Positions 10,940 to 22,379 of a DNA stretch of 64,000 bases are shown here, piece by piece. Position numbers and translations under genes: made by a program. The DNA lies in contig JAKCPI010004485.1 of assembly GCA_023213315.1 (NCBI GenBank), positions 1 through 64,000 on the forward strand, given 5' to 3'. Within the stretch, counting starts at the first letter, position 1; the number at the start of each line of letters is the position of its first letter. The notes beneath the pieces were generated by a model. The model was not told the DNA's origin. It made no database searches and was given only the letters and a program-made list of their open reading frames with translations. This DNA is from Euborellia annulipes (lineage: Eukaryota; Arthropoda; Insecta; Dermaptera; Anisolabididae).

Positions 10940-11640
10940 CTAAGACTGATAGTATTTTTTTTTTTATAAAATTGGAATAGTTATTATATCTCAAATAGGC
11001 TATATTAATAATAGTCTAGTTTTTTTCTGGTTGAATGATTTATATAAATATCTGGCATCAGACTTAATGGTGTGCATCCCTAACAAACTCCAATCTTAGC
11101 TAAAAAAATGTTTATTGTTCTCCGAAAAGCATTAAGGATACTAAAGATTTCACTTGGTTCGCGTTCTTTTCTTTTCCCTTTAAAAAAAAGAAGCGAATTT
11201 TAATGTAGACGATAAATTGTTGATCTTATGGATAGATTAAAAGTTTTCGTTAAGGGTTAAATAGATGTCTGCAAGAGAAACTCCAATATATCTGTATTTA
11301 TGTACATTTAAACTTTAGGAGAAGCATTTAAAGTTCATTAATAATTTGATCCAACCTCTAAGGTTGATTTTGCTTTAATTATTATTTGTATTGAGTCATT
11401 AAGCGATTAAATTGGAAAATTAATTCATTAGCCATAAAATATATCTCTTTACGTGAGCTTAGAATTTTGATAAACAGAAATTTATTATAACTTGGAGCGA
11501 AATTAAACTCATTATGAATAAATGGAATTTTCTCGCTATATAAATTTTATAAATTCACAAAAGATAGTCGAAAATTATTCTACTCTTATTTAATGAAAAA
11601 AAAAAAAAAAAAAGGATACACCTTCGAATCTGTACACTGT
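10940..11640. other. AT-rich non-coding stretch
   Basis: No gene or recognisable repeat seen. It ends in a poly-A run near 11596-11613. Confidence 0.45.
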
Positions 11641-11645
11641 CATTA

Positions 11646-11894
11646 TCTTTATATATATAGATTCCTTTGTAAGTGTGTGTGTATGTATGTCACTGAACTT
11701 CTCCTAAACGGCTGGACCGATTTTAATGAAATTTTTATGAGTGTAAGTCCCTGGAGGTTTAAATTCATAAAAAATCACAAGTTCAAAAACAAAACTTCTG
11801 TTGTAGGTACAGTCGTGTACTAATCACACTCGAGATGCCCCCCCCCCAGGGCTTAGCTGGAAAGACGAGCAGAAGGCACGGCTACCACAGCTAG
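11646..11894 (+). mobile_element. Short non-autonomous Helitron
   Basis: It starts TCTTTATATATATAG after an A and ends CTAG before a T, the Helitron rule (A|TC...CTAG|T). The inner text CTCCTAAACGGCTGGACCG followed by ATTTTAATGAAATTTTT is the usual 5' region of arthropod Helitrons as I know them. The 3' side carries ACAGCTAG preceded by a weak hairpin. No Rep/helicase coding is present. A C run lies near 11837-11846. Confidence 0.7.
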
Positions 11895-11899
11895 TTCTA

Positions 11900-12354
11900 T
11901 TATAAATTCTAAAAAACTGATATTTCCAATATATTTGATATTGAAAAATTTCACATTTGATAAAAAAATATTTTTTTTTTGACATATCAATATCGGAGAT
12001 TATCATAGAGACAATTGATAAATTTATTTATGAAATAGAGCTTGCTTTGTTCTCTGCTCTAAAGAACAGTAGCTCTTTTTTTTATTGAACGCGATTAGAA
12101 AAATTCAATTTTTTTTTTCACATACACTTTCATATTTTATTTATTTCGATTTATAAATCTGCTTATGGTTATTCTATTTAGCTAATCTCCTTTAAAATTA
12201 ATATCTTTGTTTTATGTTTAACCCCATCTATTAAAAGGTTTAAACTTTTAATAAAAATTAAATTAAAAAAAGAAACTTTACTAAAAAAAACTTTTGCTTG
12301 AATTAAATTGGAAATTAAAATAATTTCTCTAACTTTTATACGCATTGTTAAAGA

Positions 12355-12396
<42 letters not shown>

Positions 12397-12915
12397 AATT
12401 GTAACTTTTTTTTAGTTGAAAAATGAATAAAAGACAAATTATTGAAAGAAAATATGGATATCAGAAAAATTATGTGTTGAGGTCAAGAGGTTTTCTAAAT
12501 GAGAAGTTGGGACTCTTGTTGGTGAGTTTAACGAGGCTCGTCTATGAACTTTAATGATCCTTAATCGAGTGTTTCTCAAGAGTTTGACAAGGGCGGGGAG
12601 AAGGACGAAGGGCCCTGAGGAATGTTTGCGGATACACGGGAGCCCTTAAAAAGAAAAAGCCTCTGAAGAGCGAGGAAAGAGTTAGGAGTTTTTCTACTTG
12701 AGTTCGTCCTTCAGTTTACCAACTTGAAAAAATCAAAATATTTTTTTAAGCTTTTACGAAAAATGACCAATAAAGCTTTCATTACCTCCACTTATTTTCA
12801 ATACTAGTCGCGCTAAGAAGAAATGCACTCATCTATTTTATATTATTTCTAAAAATGCAAGGAATCTAATTTAATAAATCATTCAATAAGAAAAACTAAT
12901 TCATGATTTTTTATT
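11900..12915. other. Non-coding stretch with poly-T run and an island
   Basis: No gene seen. A poly-T run of about 35 bases lies at 12357-12392. From 12520 to 12720 the DNA is more complex and GC-richer, with no match elsewhere in the window. Confidence 0.45.
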
Positions 12916-12919
12916 CTTA

Positions 12920-13050
12920 CAAGGAATGTCACCCAAAGGTGAATCGCCGATTCTTTTGAAACTTGGTGCATTTAAAGAACTCATCTAAAGATTTAATTTA
13001 GATGAAAAAAGTTTCAGGGATGGGCATACACCTTTGGGTGACATTCTTTG
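12920..13050. mobile_element. 131-bp MITE with TTA duplication
   Basis: The ends are CAAGGAATGTCACCCAAAGG on the left and CAAAGAATGTCACCCAAAGG read inwards from the right. TTA lies outside both (12917-12919 and 13051-13053). A second weak pairing inside (TTTAGATGA-type) surrounds the centre. The TTA duplication points to PIF/Harbinger. There is no coding capacity. Confidence 0.7.
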
Positions 13051-13266
13051 TTAGTATATTTTTATCTTTATCATTAATACCGCAGACAAATGGCTTAGAA
13101 AAACGATGCAAGTCCTTGAAGGGGAGAGGGAAGGAATAATTTAATGGCATAAGGAAAAAAGTGAAGAGAGAAGCAACTTGATAAATCTAGTAACTCGTGT
13201 TTATCTTTTAGTATGTTGCTTTCTAAAGTGAAATTTTTAATATTTTTTTAAAATAAATTTATATTA

Positions 13267-13690
13267 ATTTTAAACCACATTTTGTATCAATTATATATTA
13301 AAAATATAAATATTGTACAACGTTTTGACTGCTTATTCTGCAGTAGTTTTCAAGTACACTACCCTTGAAACGTTGTACCAGGGGCGTATTTAAGGGGGGG
13401 GGGGCCCCCGAAATTTCCAAACACATATACATATATAGGGATATACAGACATCAGCGCAATAAATTTTTCCGCAGGATGGACAACTTTGGTTCCGCGATA
13501 GAAAAAATGTTCCTCAAAAAATTTCGTGTGAAAAAAAGTATAGTTTCTTAAAAAAAAATTTTCCTCAGAAAAATTTTTGAGTTTGCCCCCCCCCCCCCCC
13601 CCCGAAAAAATTTCTATATACGCCCCTGCGTTGTACAGTATATATTTTCTTAATAAATAATTAATATAAAATGCGATCTATATTTAAAAA
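13267..13690. repeat. Inverted pair of repeat ends, split by a hAT element
   Basis: The left side (TTAAACCACATTTTGTATCA through to TTGTACAACG) and the right side (CGTTGTACAGTATATA through AATTAATATAAAATGCG) are roughly reverse complements. Between them lay GTTTTGACTGCTTATTCTGC and ACCCTTGAAACGTTGTAC before a hAT element inserted at 13379-13628. On the minus strand, CTTGAAAACTACTGC followed by GCAGTCAAAACG resembles a worn hammerhead-like core. A piece of the same family lies at 21720-21793. Confidence 0.45.
13379..13628. mobile_element. hAT-type miniature element with poly-G/poly-C arms
   Basis: It starts CAGGGGCGTATTTAAGG with a G run and ends with a 15-17 base C run followed by TATACGCCCCTG. 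The 8-bp duplication CGTTGTAC is perfect (13371-13378 and 13629-13636). This fixes it as a hAT-type insertion into the older inverted pair around it. Confidence 0.8.
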
Positions 13691-13735
13691 TTCTCATATT
13701 AATAATAATAAAAATACAAACCACAAAAGCTTTAA

Positions 13736-14396
13736 GGGGGTTCAGGAGCGACGTCTAAACGTACTTTAAAAAAAAAAAAAAAACTAGACTATTAGACCTC
13801 TATAAGGAATTTTTCAATGCGGTTTTTTTTAAATGAATTAAATTCATAAGATATTATTGGGACATCGAGCTATAATTTTTTTAATGACTTATTAAAAAAT
13901 TATCATAATTAATTTTTTTGTTATCAAGCAAATACAAAAAAAACAATCTGTCCCAATATCTTTAATTTTTTTTAAATTTAAAAATGAATTTATTGTTATT
14001 TGTTATTATTAATCACATATTAATTAAGAAATTAATTAAGAAATTTTTTAAATAAGCTTAGATGATTTATTTAAAATTCAACTGTCAAATTAGTTCAGCA
14101 TTCTTGCAATAGATGGCAGGCTAGTCTAACAGATGATATAGTATTGACCTATATCTGGCCTATATTTATATATTTTTATGCTTTTATAAAAGATACATAA
14201 TATATAATAACATTTATAAAGTATTTATTGTTAAAAGATCAATGAAAATCAACCAAATTCATTAAATATTATTAGCTACCATTTTGACATTTCTTGGCAA
14301 AATTTTGAATTACTTGATATTTGGGCATACTTTTTATGAGACACAACGCCATCTTATCGGGAAAAACATGCGTAACATCTTAACTCCCGTAGCCCC
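13736..14396. mobile_element. TTAA-flanked non-autonomous transposon
   Basis: The ends are GGGGGTTCAGGAGCG on the left and GGGGCTACGGGAGTTAAG read inwards from the right, so the terminal repeats are imperfect. TTAA lies outside each end (13732-13735 and 14397-14400). The 661-bp AT-rich interior has no transposase frame. piggyBac- or Kolobok-type mobilisation is the likely class. Confidence 0.5.
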
Positions 14397-14404
14397 TTAA
14401 TAAA

Positions 14405-15205
14405 TTAAATATAATCTTTACAAAAATCATCTTAGTCAGCCTCTTTTCAAATAAGTAAATCTACCCCTATGTAAAAGGTAAAGTTTGTCTATCTCCGAAA
14501 CTCTCAGCAGATTTTCATGGAGTTTTTTTTAAATATTTTCCGGGAGAATTTTCTGGGAGTGATATTTAAGATATCATTTATATAGATTAGTATTAAGGGG
14601 CAAAAGAAATTCCTGGAAATCCAGAATTTTTTCATTAGACTTAATTTTTCTTAATAAAATCTCTATATCATTCATTGTTTAACATTGGACAATGTTATAG
14701 TTCTATAGATTGGTCTAGCTATTCAGATGAAAATTTTTTTAAATTAATTGCTTACCATTTTTCATAAATACCTAGTAAATTGATGGGTAGCCAATTTAAT
14801 AGAAATAGATTTTGTCTCTTGGAACAGGAAACGGAGCCCTGATTCTAGTTCGAGAGGCACTTCTATGGTCCACACAGGGCGTTTCTGCGGTTAAAAAAAA
14901 ATATTGTTTCGCCCCCTCCCCCTCTCTCTCCAACATGGTTCAACAAAAATTTCCCCCTCCCCCTCCAAAAAGAAAAAAAAGGACTGCGCCTGGGTCCAGA
15001 GGCCCAACTTGTTCTTATTAACTTACGTAATAATATTTAAATATTTCCTGAAATCTATATATTTGAATAATATATACTTTACTAGTTATAGATAGATTAT
15101 ATTTAACATGATTGTGGTATTCATTTTGTGCGCTTGTCCCACCCATACTAACAATCATTTTAAATAATTAAGTGGGGGGGGAAAAAAAAGATATATTCAT
15201 CGTTT
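14405..15205. other. Non-coding stretch with degraded transposon text
   Basis: No gene seen. At 14820-15030 there are C-rich blocks and GACTGCGCCTGGGTCCAGAG, which looks like the edge of a worn hAT-type element, but I cannot place its other end. The two open frames there span simple C-rich and A-rich sequence. Confidence 0.35.
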
Positions 15206-15207
15206 TT

Positions 15208-15405
15208 ATCATTAACAAATAGTTGGGGTATTGATTTAAAAATAGGCAGGTCAAATGATGAATAATAATTAATTTTCAAATAAATTACTCAAGACATTCT
15301 TTTGTTAATAACTAAAGATTTAGACAACTACAGGTGTGGGCCCTGCAGTGGACCGGATTGGAGCTAATCGAAAAATCTTTTGATCATTTAGAGTGGAAAT
15401 TATAT
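15208..15405 (+). repeat. Direct repeat, first copy
   Basis: It shares about 195 bp with 15513-15706, including AGTTGGGGTATTGATTTAAA, GGCAGGTCAAATGATGAA, CAAGACATTCTTTTGTTAAT and GAGCTAATCGAAAAATC. Small indels and a few substitutions separate the copies. This looks like a local segmental duplication. Confidence 0.7.
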
Positions 15406-15512
15406 AAAGGGTGAAATCATTGATTATTATTGCTACCAAGAGATTACTATTATAAAAAAAAATAAAGGAAAGTAAAGAAGTAATTAATAAAAAAAAAAAA
15501 AAAAATCTTTTC

Positions 15513-15706
15513 TATCATTATACAAATTAGTTGGGGTATTGATTTAAAAAATAGGCAGGTCAAATGATGAATTAATTAATTAATTTTCAATTAAATTACT
15601 CAAGACATTCTTTTGTTAATAACTAAGAAGATTTAACAACTACGGTGTCCCTTCTAGTGGACCACTGGAGCTAATCGAAAAATCTTTTGATCATTTAGAG
15701 TGTCAA
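15513..15706 (+). repeat. Direct repeat, second copy
   Basis: The same sequence as 15208-15405, in the same orientation and about 304 bp downstream. The spacer holds a poly-A run (15489-15505). The two copies carry different indels, so the duplication is not very recent. Confidence 0.7.
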
Positions 15707-15709
15707 ACT

Positions 15710-16560
15710 TATAGAAAGCAAAATCTTGCTTTTTTCCTACCATTTACGATCTGTAACGGCGAAGACTTTGACATCAAATCCCTACATTACCGTGTGGGAT
15801 GGATGATATTATAGGCTCGATTAAGAAATCTAAAGAGCCTTTGTTTATTTATCGTTTTGTTTGATGCTTAAAAAAAATTCACAGGGATTTTATTGTTCTT
15901 TTCAAGTGCCTAATATGTTTTCCTGTTCTTGTGTTTATATAGGCTCAGGTTCTTACACAAACCACAATTCAACATTATGCATTCTCTTCATAGTCCTTCT
16001 CTCACTCTCTCTCTCTTTCTCTCTCTAGAGGCTCTTTGTTTGTTGAAAAGGGTGTGGATATGTCCCAAGTATGTTTATGTCTCTCAAATTGTTCAAAGGA
16101 TTACACAAATGCTGCTAATTATTGAAAAGCTTATATGTCTTTTTAATTAACATAAGTACTCATAAAAATAATTTCCATCTTTTTGATTTAAAAACAATTT
16201 TATGTAGAGAATTTGAATTTTATTTATTTTTTTATAATTTAAATGTGAAATAAACACCATATTTAATTAGAGATAAATAAATATGTACTGCATTAATTTT
16301 AGAGCTCAATACATATTTGAAATTAATATTTGTTTTATAAAAAAATGACTAATTTCAGAGAGGATTTTAATTTGAATATTATTTGACATTTGCAGTCAAT
16401 TATGACATAATTGAAAGGCTTGGGAAAAAGCGAAACAAAAAAAAAAAATTTAAAGAAATTTCAGATAGCTCTCATTTTTCTATTGATCTTTTTTTATTTT
16501 CTGTAACCTATTTGTCACCAGGGGTAATTAAGTGGAGAAGAAGGGTGGACGGTGGAATTT
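15710..16560. other. Non-coding stretch with CT-rich tract
   Basis: No gene seen. A CT-repeat tract lies at 16000-16027. The 127-codon open frame starting in this stretch runs into an Alpha repeat and is not a plausible gene. Confidence 0.45.
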
Positions 16561-16564
16561 TCAG

Positions 16565-17015
16565 TTTATTACTTTATCTTACCCTATATATGAAATATAC
16601 AAAGATAGAAAGTATTGCGATCATGTCAAAAATAGGATGTCAAGATTTTGATGGAAATACATGTTTTGAGTTCCCTGAGTTCAAAAAAGTGGGTCCTGCA
16701 AATTGGTCGGTCGGTTTGTGTGTCTGTCTGCCAACAATTTTAAACTTGAAGAAATTGAGCTATTAAATACTAGTACTTTACTGATGTACTTTTTCAGTTT
16801 CTTCGACTTTCTCAAAATTCGCTCCAACGATTTTGATTAAAATTCAAAAACCAATTATTTTTTGAATGCTCTTTAAATTGCACCTGGTATATTCTCATTT
16901 AGCCCTTTAGTGTTTTGGAGCACTCTTTACTCTTGTACTTCATAGGAAAGATAGTAGTTGCCATGGTAACAGAATATAAATCTTTTTCTTTATAGTTTAA
17001 AATTCATATCAAATA
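16565..17015 (-). repeat. Alpha family repeat, partial
   Basis: An inverted copy. It starts with the end hairpin (ACTTTATCTTACCC, TAGAAAGTATTGCGATCATG) and runs through GTGGGTCCTGCAAATTGG, ACTAGTACTTTACTGATG, CTCCAACGATTTTGATT and GCCATGGTAACAGAATAT. It lacks the opposite terminal hairpin and ends near 17015. Confidence 0.7.
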
Positions 17016-17315
17016 AAAAAAAAAATTCATAAAATTTTTCGTCGAAATTGTTTGAAGAACGCTTCAGTGTATTTCAGATTTTTCAAATTCATTTTCCGGA
17101 TCTTCTTTCCATAGACCCAATGTTAAATCCCTATGGAAATTTGCATGTTAATTTCGATTCAAAAGGGGATCTATCTCCTTTGGAACTTTTTATACATTTT
17201 AAAAAATTTTTTCCCAATTCTTATGCAATTTTCTATTTATTTAGGACTCTCTATTGTATTAATATATGTATAAAATATCCAAATATGAAATTGAAATTTT
17301 GAAAAATTACCATAA

Positions 17316-17535
17316 TTTATTTCAAGCAGTCAAAATTTAAAATGCAAGTTTAGAACTAAGGTGCTATGGGAAACTAAATATACCTCGATACCAAAAATTC
17401 TAGTGTGCTGTGCGACCAGTCACACCATATTTTTTGGAATCGAGATATAACGGTTATTTAGTTTCCCATAGCACCTAGGTAGGCACTAAGCTTAGTTCCA
17501 AACTTGCATTTTAAATGTTGACTGCTTGAAATAAA
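17316..17535. repeat. Long inverted repeat around an Alpha hairpin
   Basis: The outer arms (about 17316-17395 and 17450-17535) pair along their length: TTTATTTCAAGCAGTCA, ATGCAAGTTTAGAACTAAG and GCTATGGGAAACTAAATA match the reverse complement of the right side. The centre is the Alpha hairpin text GTGCTGTGCGACCAGTCACA. A piece of the same arm occurs at 46865-46905. It looks like two Alpha-type ends joined head to head. Confidence 0.6.
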
Positions 17536-17583
17536 CTCTTTTCAAAGCTCATTTTTTATTTCTTTTAGCATATATTTTTATTC

Positions 17584-17710
17584 GAGGGTCCGGTGGCCTG
17601 GTGCAATGGATAGCACGCCTATGCCCCGGAAAGGCGGAGATCCTGGGTTCGATGCCCGGGGGTCATGGGATGTTTGGCCTCATCAATAAAAAACACTCAC
17701 ATGTCTTGTT
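17584..17710 (+). repeat. tRNA-derived SINE of a second type
   Basis: The head reads GGCCTGGTGCAATGGATAGC (A-box region), CCGGAAAGGCGGAGATCC and GGGTTCGATGCCC (B box), so it is clearly tRNA-like, with some likeness to an arginine tRNA. The stems do not close as a proper tRNA, and the sequence runs on into a body, so I read it as a SINE and not a working tRNA gene. It differs from the hairpin-bodied SINEs. Confidence 0.55.
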
Positions 17711-17711
17711 A

Positions 17712-18600
17712 AATATATTTTTATTATTCATATTTATTTACATTTAGGGTTGAAAATTTCTAAAATATGAAGTTTTGCAACTTCATTATGTGTTTTTATA
17801 AAGTATTATTGAAGTTCAATTGGTTGCTCGTTTTCTTTAAATGCATTTTTTTTTTTTTTTTTTTTTTTACTTTTTTTTTTTATTTTATTTTATTTTTTTC
17901 AATTTAGTGAAAAAATATATCAAAGGGATTAAATAAATTCACTCTCTCTTGAATAGTTAAATGAATTTTTTTTTATATATCCTAAGAATGTGTATATGTG
18001 AGGGTGTATGATTGATTTTCAATGTCGGAATTTTTTATTTTATTTTTTTTATACGTTTGAGAATGAAAAGTAGCAATAGTAGTAGGTGTTAAAATGCAAA
18101 CAGCGCATTTTTCACGAGTTCAATTTCAATAATTCCGCGTTGATCTGGCTGGCAGCTGTTTTCTCACGATTAGAGAGCTCCGCGCAAGAAAAGAGACTCG
18201 AGAGGCTGGATGGACCAAGCGATAACGCTCCAATTTACACGAACAACAACTTGCAGCACCCATTCCACTTTCTTTCCTCTTTACTCGACTCCATGTTTTG
18301 CTTTTTGCTCCTCTTGCCGTAATGAGATTTGATTTTTTTTGCTTCTAGACAAAAAATATATAATAAGTCCTTGAGAACTTGTTGTTTAAATGTAATAATA
18401 TTAATCATTTAAACAGAGAGAATGTTGAATCATCTTAGTATCAGTATTTTGCAGAAAAAATGGTACAGTTATGAGTTCGCAAATTAATTTAAAAAAATTT
18501 AAATCTAATACAGGGGGGGGGAGTTATGATACGTTTCCAAAGTGGCCCAATAACATTTGGATTGGCCACATCTGCTTTAGACGATACTCAATATTTAAAA
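17712..18600. other. Non-coding stretch with poly-T run and an island
   Basis: No gene seen. A poly-T run of over 20 bases starts near 17847 and a second T-rich tract follows. The segment 18085-18330 is complex and GC-richer and carries a 78-codon open frame, but the frame shows no family features and I do not call it a gene. Confidence 0.4.
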
Positions 18601-18604
18601 TAAG

Positions 18605-18750
18605 TTATACATTGGGGTCTAGACACATTTATTTATATTATAAATATTTCGTATCCAAATGATTTAAATAAATATTAATAGGACTCCCTGAGATACGAAC
18701 CCGCGCCATGTGACTTTAAGTAAGCTTATATCCATATTGACATTTTCTAG
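18605..18750 (-). repeat. tRNA-headed SINE, decayed
   Basis: On the minus strand it carries a B box GCGGGTTCGTATCTCAGG, then GGAGTCC, the ATTTATTTAAATCATTTGG half of the hairpin body and, near its far end, GTCTAGACCCCAATG. The order matches the SINEs at 8628 and 46911. The A box is worn. Confidence 0.55.
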
Positions 18751-18800
18751 CACCTCTAGCCTCTCAGTCACGTGGGGAGTGGGGGTGTTACATAGAATTA

Positions 18801-19482
18801 AGCTCAAACAGACAGAACGCGAAATTCGCGTCGCTTGGCGTTTTTCAACGCGCGAAAGGGCGCGAAATGTTGTATAAGGCAAGACTGTATCATCCCCGTC
18901 ACACAGGGGGCGAACTTACGCGGCGTAAACGCCTCTTTCGCGCGACAGCTTTTTCGAGTTGTACAAATTTACAACTCTTTCGCGCGAACAGGCGAAATTA
19001 TCAAGATGAGTAATGAAATAAAAAAACTTATAGAGTTAAAAACACTTGTTTTTCGCCTCTAACTAAATAAAAGTAAATAATATTAAAGTTATATTATAAT
19101 TTATATTTAATAAGACTGTAATAAATATGTTTTTTGTTGGAAGCCAATCTATGATTAGTAAAAAGTCCGAATCGAGGTAATTGAATAGTATTATCTTATT
19201 CTAATTTACAAGCCTCGAAAAATATTTAATCAAAGTTATCATTAATAAAATAAGATTTAAATAAAATCTAATTTTGCAATGATATTCTATTTCTTTCGTA
19301 ATATAATACTTTATTTATAAAATATTTATAAATTCATTAAATAAAGGTTGTTGAAACATATACACAATACCGGATCGTACGCCCAGATTGCGCTTCCTGT
19401 GTGGCTTAGCAAAAACGCCTTTCGCCGCGAAATGGCGCGTAGCCTGAGCGTCGCGAATTTCGCGTTCTGTCTGTTTGAGCCT
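18801..19482. mobile_element. PIF/Harbinger-like non-autonomous element
   Basis: The ends are AGCTCAAACAGACAGAACGC on the left and AGGCTCAAACAGACAGAACG read inwards from the right, continuing into GCGAAATTCGCG on both sides. TTA flanks both (18798-18800 and 19483-19485). The ends are rich in CG and GCG palindromes against an AT-rich middle. There is no transposase frame in the 682 bp. Confidence 0.75.
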
Positions 19483-19489
19483 TTAAAAT

Positions 19490-20585
19490 AAGAGAAAACC
19501 AAAGCCACCTTGAACGTTGCTGTTAAACAATGTCAAAGCACGGCTGAATTTCGGTTGGGTGGCCACAAAAAACAAGCGTATGGAACGTCCCCTGATTACA
19601 CAATCCGTATATGAAATATTGTAAAATAAAAGTCTTATGGCCTCTGAAACCGAAAAGAGAAATTAAAAAGGACTTAGGCCTAATATAAACTAGATAAAAT
19701 ATTAAAAATAATTCGAAATGCCATTCCTAATAAATTATACAAATAAACATACAGCTTTATTATCTCAATCAGATGATTTAGACAAGCAATCCATTTCACT
19801 TCGTCTATATTTATCATGTGATAATGTTTGGTCCGGCAAACGAATCTCCCTATATGTACAAATTGTACAGTATTGATTTAATTCCTAATGAAACTGAATT
19901 CTCTTATTGAAGTTTAAAATTTGTATATGATAATAAAAAAATAATCTAATCTAAGAGGTAAAGATTGTCATGAGGAACTAAAAGCATCATTATAACAAAT
20001 ATTAAGTTTTTGCATAAGTTTTTTTTCAATTAAGTCTCAACTTTTTATTTGTAAAATTTAGTTGGAAAGTAATAATTTAGCTCTAACCATTGAATCTAAT
20101 CTATTTTTGATGTTGTTATTTAGAAATATTTGATTTAATATACTAACCCTTGTTGGTCATATATAAATATAATTAAATAAACTTTTATCAATTTTTTTTT
20201 TAATTTGCTTACCAAATTGGATATAGGTATATAGAATTGGAAATAGCTGGAGAAGCGTTGGTAGAAATAAATTCTCATTAATAGATACGAGTAGGGTAGA
20301 TTCAGCCAGCAAACGATTCGTATTCGTGGTTAGAGGCATTTAGTCAGATCTTCTTAAATAAATACTCACCCTTTTCATTCCTTTGAAGCTGACTTTGCTC
20401 TACTAGTTAATTAATACTTCCCTTGAATGTGTTTTCACCATTTCAAGGGGATCCCAATTTAGATAATTTAATACTTGATTTTTATTTGGGTAAAAAGAAA
20501 AAAATCTGAAATAGAATTCTAGATGATGAATTTATTTTGATTATAAGTTATAGTAGGTATAAGTTATAGCATCAAAAACAATTGC
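19490..20585. other. AT-rich non-coding stretch
   Basis: No gene or clear repeat is seen before the LINE remnant begins. Confidence 0.45.
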
Positions 20586-21340
20586 ACTAATTTTTAAAGC
20601 AGAGCTAGCGATTTCGCTTCACGTTCGCTTACACTGTGAAATGTTGAATGGTAGGCAATATGGATTCAGGCATACCCGTTCGACCGGGGACATTCTGAGC
20701 TTTGTCACGCACCTCTGGAACAGAGTCATGGAAATGAAAGGGGAAACCATTGCAGTTGCTCTTGACATTTCAAAAGCTTTCGACCAGGTATGGCATAAAA
20801 TTCTTTATCCTAAACTTCTATCCTCTGGACTGTGTCAAGGGATCAAGAGCTTTCTGACTGAACAAAAAATCTCGGTTGTGGTCGACGGTGTGTCTTCTAT
20901 TCAGCATTCAATCAACACAGGTGTCCTCAGGGTTCTATCCTTTTTCCTACTTTATTCCATATGTACATTGACATCATGGGAGTAACCTCCAACCCAATAC
21001 ATTGCTTTGCCGATGACAGTACCCTGAAATCAGTCAGAACTCTGGAATTCTCATTCACGAGTCGTCTGGGGGCAGTGTCGTCGATTAATGATGACCTTGG
21101 TCTCTTGGACAAATGGGAAAACCTCAATCAAGTAAAATTCAATTCCCAAAAACCCAATGTTGTCTAATTTCTAAACGAAAAAAAAAATGGGATTTGCCCT
21201 CTTTATTTACAGCAATAATAGTTTCGAGTTCGTTTTCTGTTTGGGGAATGACAATTTCATCTGATTTCTCCTGGAGCAACCTCATCTCTTCTGTGGTTAA
21301 ATCTACCTCAAGAAAATTAGGTTTCCTATTCAAAACGAAG

Positions 21341-21640
21341 GAGGCGAGCGTGGCTTATCGGATAAGCTGAGGCTTAGTAATACGAGGTAAAATGTCACTC
21401 GAGTTCGAACCCAACTTGCCGAAAAAATTCAACCAAAGTCGAACGTCTCTGCTGGAGCAAAGAGAGTACACATCCCTCCAATTCCAGGCACTTAGGGCCT
21501 GAGGGATGGACATAGGAATTCAGGGGTAAAACATCACCCGAATTCGAACCATTCCTAGATCGGGGGAGCACAATAGATCTGATCTAGAAGGTCGCAGTGC
21601 AAAGAGAAGCCCCAGAACAACTAATCAATCAATCAAATCA
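21341..21640 (+). repeat. SINE inserted in the LINE, 13-bp duplication
   Basis: A 300-bp element flanked by a perfect 13-bp direct repeat ATTCAAAACGAAG (21328-21340 and 21641-21653). It holds two tRNA-like B-box motifs, GAGTTCGAACCC (near 21400) and GAATTCGAACC (near 21540), each preceded by TAAAA-GTCACTCG-type text, so it looks dimeric. The tail is an AATC repeat (ACTAATCAATCAATCAAATC). The long duplication is the mark of LINE-type target-primed insertion. Confidence 0.75.
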
Positions 21641-21719
21641 ATTCAAAACGAAGCGTTACTTTTTCTCCCAGCAACTCCTAACCCTCTATAAAACCCAAAT
21701 TCGACCATGTGGTTCCCAT

Positions 21720-21793
21720 TATTATTAGGAGAATTTTAATTATAGACCACATTTTTGTATTAATTATTTATTAAAAATACATAAATACTGTAG
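21720..21793 (+). repeat. Short repeat piece interrupting the LINE
   Basis: ATAGACCACATTTTTGTATT and the following AATTATTTATTAAAAATACA resemble 13270-13330, one arm of the inverted pair there. It breaks the LINE frame after the IRPC block, and the LINE text resumes near 21800. Confidence 0.45.
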
Positions 21794-22379
21794 GCTTCCC
21801 ATCTTTGATGAGGGGCTTCGAAAGAATCTCTCCTCCTTGGATGCCATACAGAGGCGTGCCATTAGACTGATCGATGATTTTACCCTCACCGCATCCCTAC
21901 AGTCACTAGATCATAGAACTATAGGTATTATCATGGTCAATGCTCTGCCAAATTGAAATCAATTATTCCACCCAATGCTACATATATGCGGATCACAAGG
22001 GAAGCATCATCCCAGCTTCCCTATGCTATGACTAATAGAACTAGTCAATTTCAATCTTCCTTGGTCCCCATGACCTCCAGTGAATGGAACAAACTCCCTG
22101 GGTCTTTCCCCAAAAACTACAATCTTCAGACTTTCAAGTCTAATCTCAACAGACATCTTATCCGTTCCCCCAGTTGATTCTTCCTGGCTGTATGTTACCA
22201 CTGGTCATTCTAGGTCTTTGGGCCTTATGCACCAATTACAAAAAAAAAAAAAAAAAACTTTCCAAGGGTCAGTAATTAGTCTTCTGTGCTTATAATTTAT
22301 TTAAATAATAAGCCTAATAACTAATTTAATTAAATAAATGAATGAAATCTAAACTATCTAAAACAACTTTAAATAACTC

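Larger units (their letters stand above)
20590..22177 (+). pseudogene. LINE reverse transcriptase remnant (Jockey/CR1-like)
   Basis: This is part of a non-LTR retrotransposon ORF2 that once encoded a reverse transcriptase. In order it shows QYGFRHTRSTGD, the first catalytic-Asp block VALDISKAFDQVWH, the FADDS catalytic block (21006-21020), LLTLYKTQIRPC just after the SINE, LDAIQRRAIRLIDDFT and the C-terminal block SEWNKLPGSFPKNYNLQTFK. The first frame breaks near 20925, where the GVPQG-type turn is lost to a one-base shift; a second shift lies near 21140-21160. A 300-bp SINE (21341-21640) and another repeat piece (21720-21793) interrupt it. The endonuclease and N-terminal regions are absent. 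The 3' flank ends in poly-A at 22240-22257, as expected for a LINE tail. It is dead. Confidence 0.85.

Noticed and set aside
16383..16766. 127-codon open frame
   Set aside because: Its second half is Alpha repeat sequence and the first half has no recognisable domain.
17584..17660. Possible arginine tRNA gene
   Set aside because: A and B boxes are good, but the stems do not close as a tRNA and SINE body sequence follows.
18086..18322. 78-codon frame in a GC-richer island
   Set aside because: No domain, no splice-like context that fits, and no clear start; kept only as a non-coding island.
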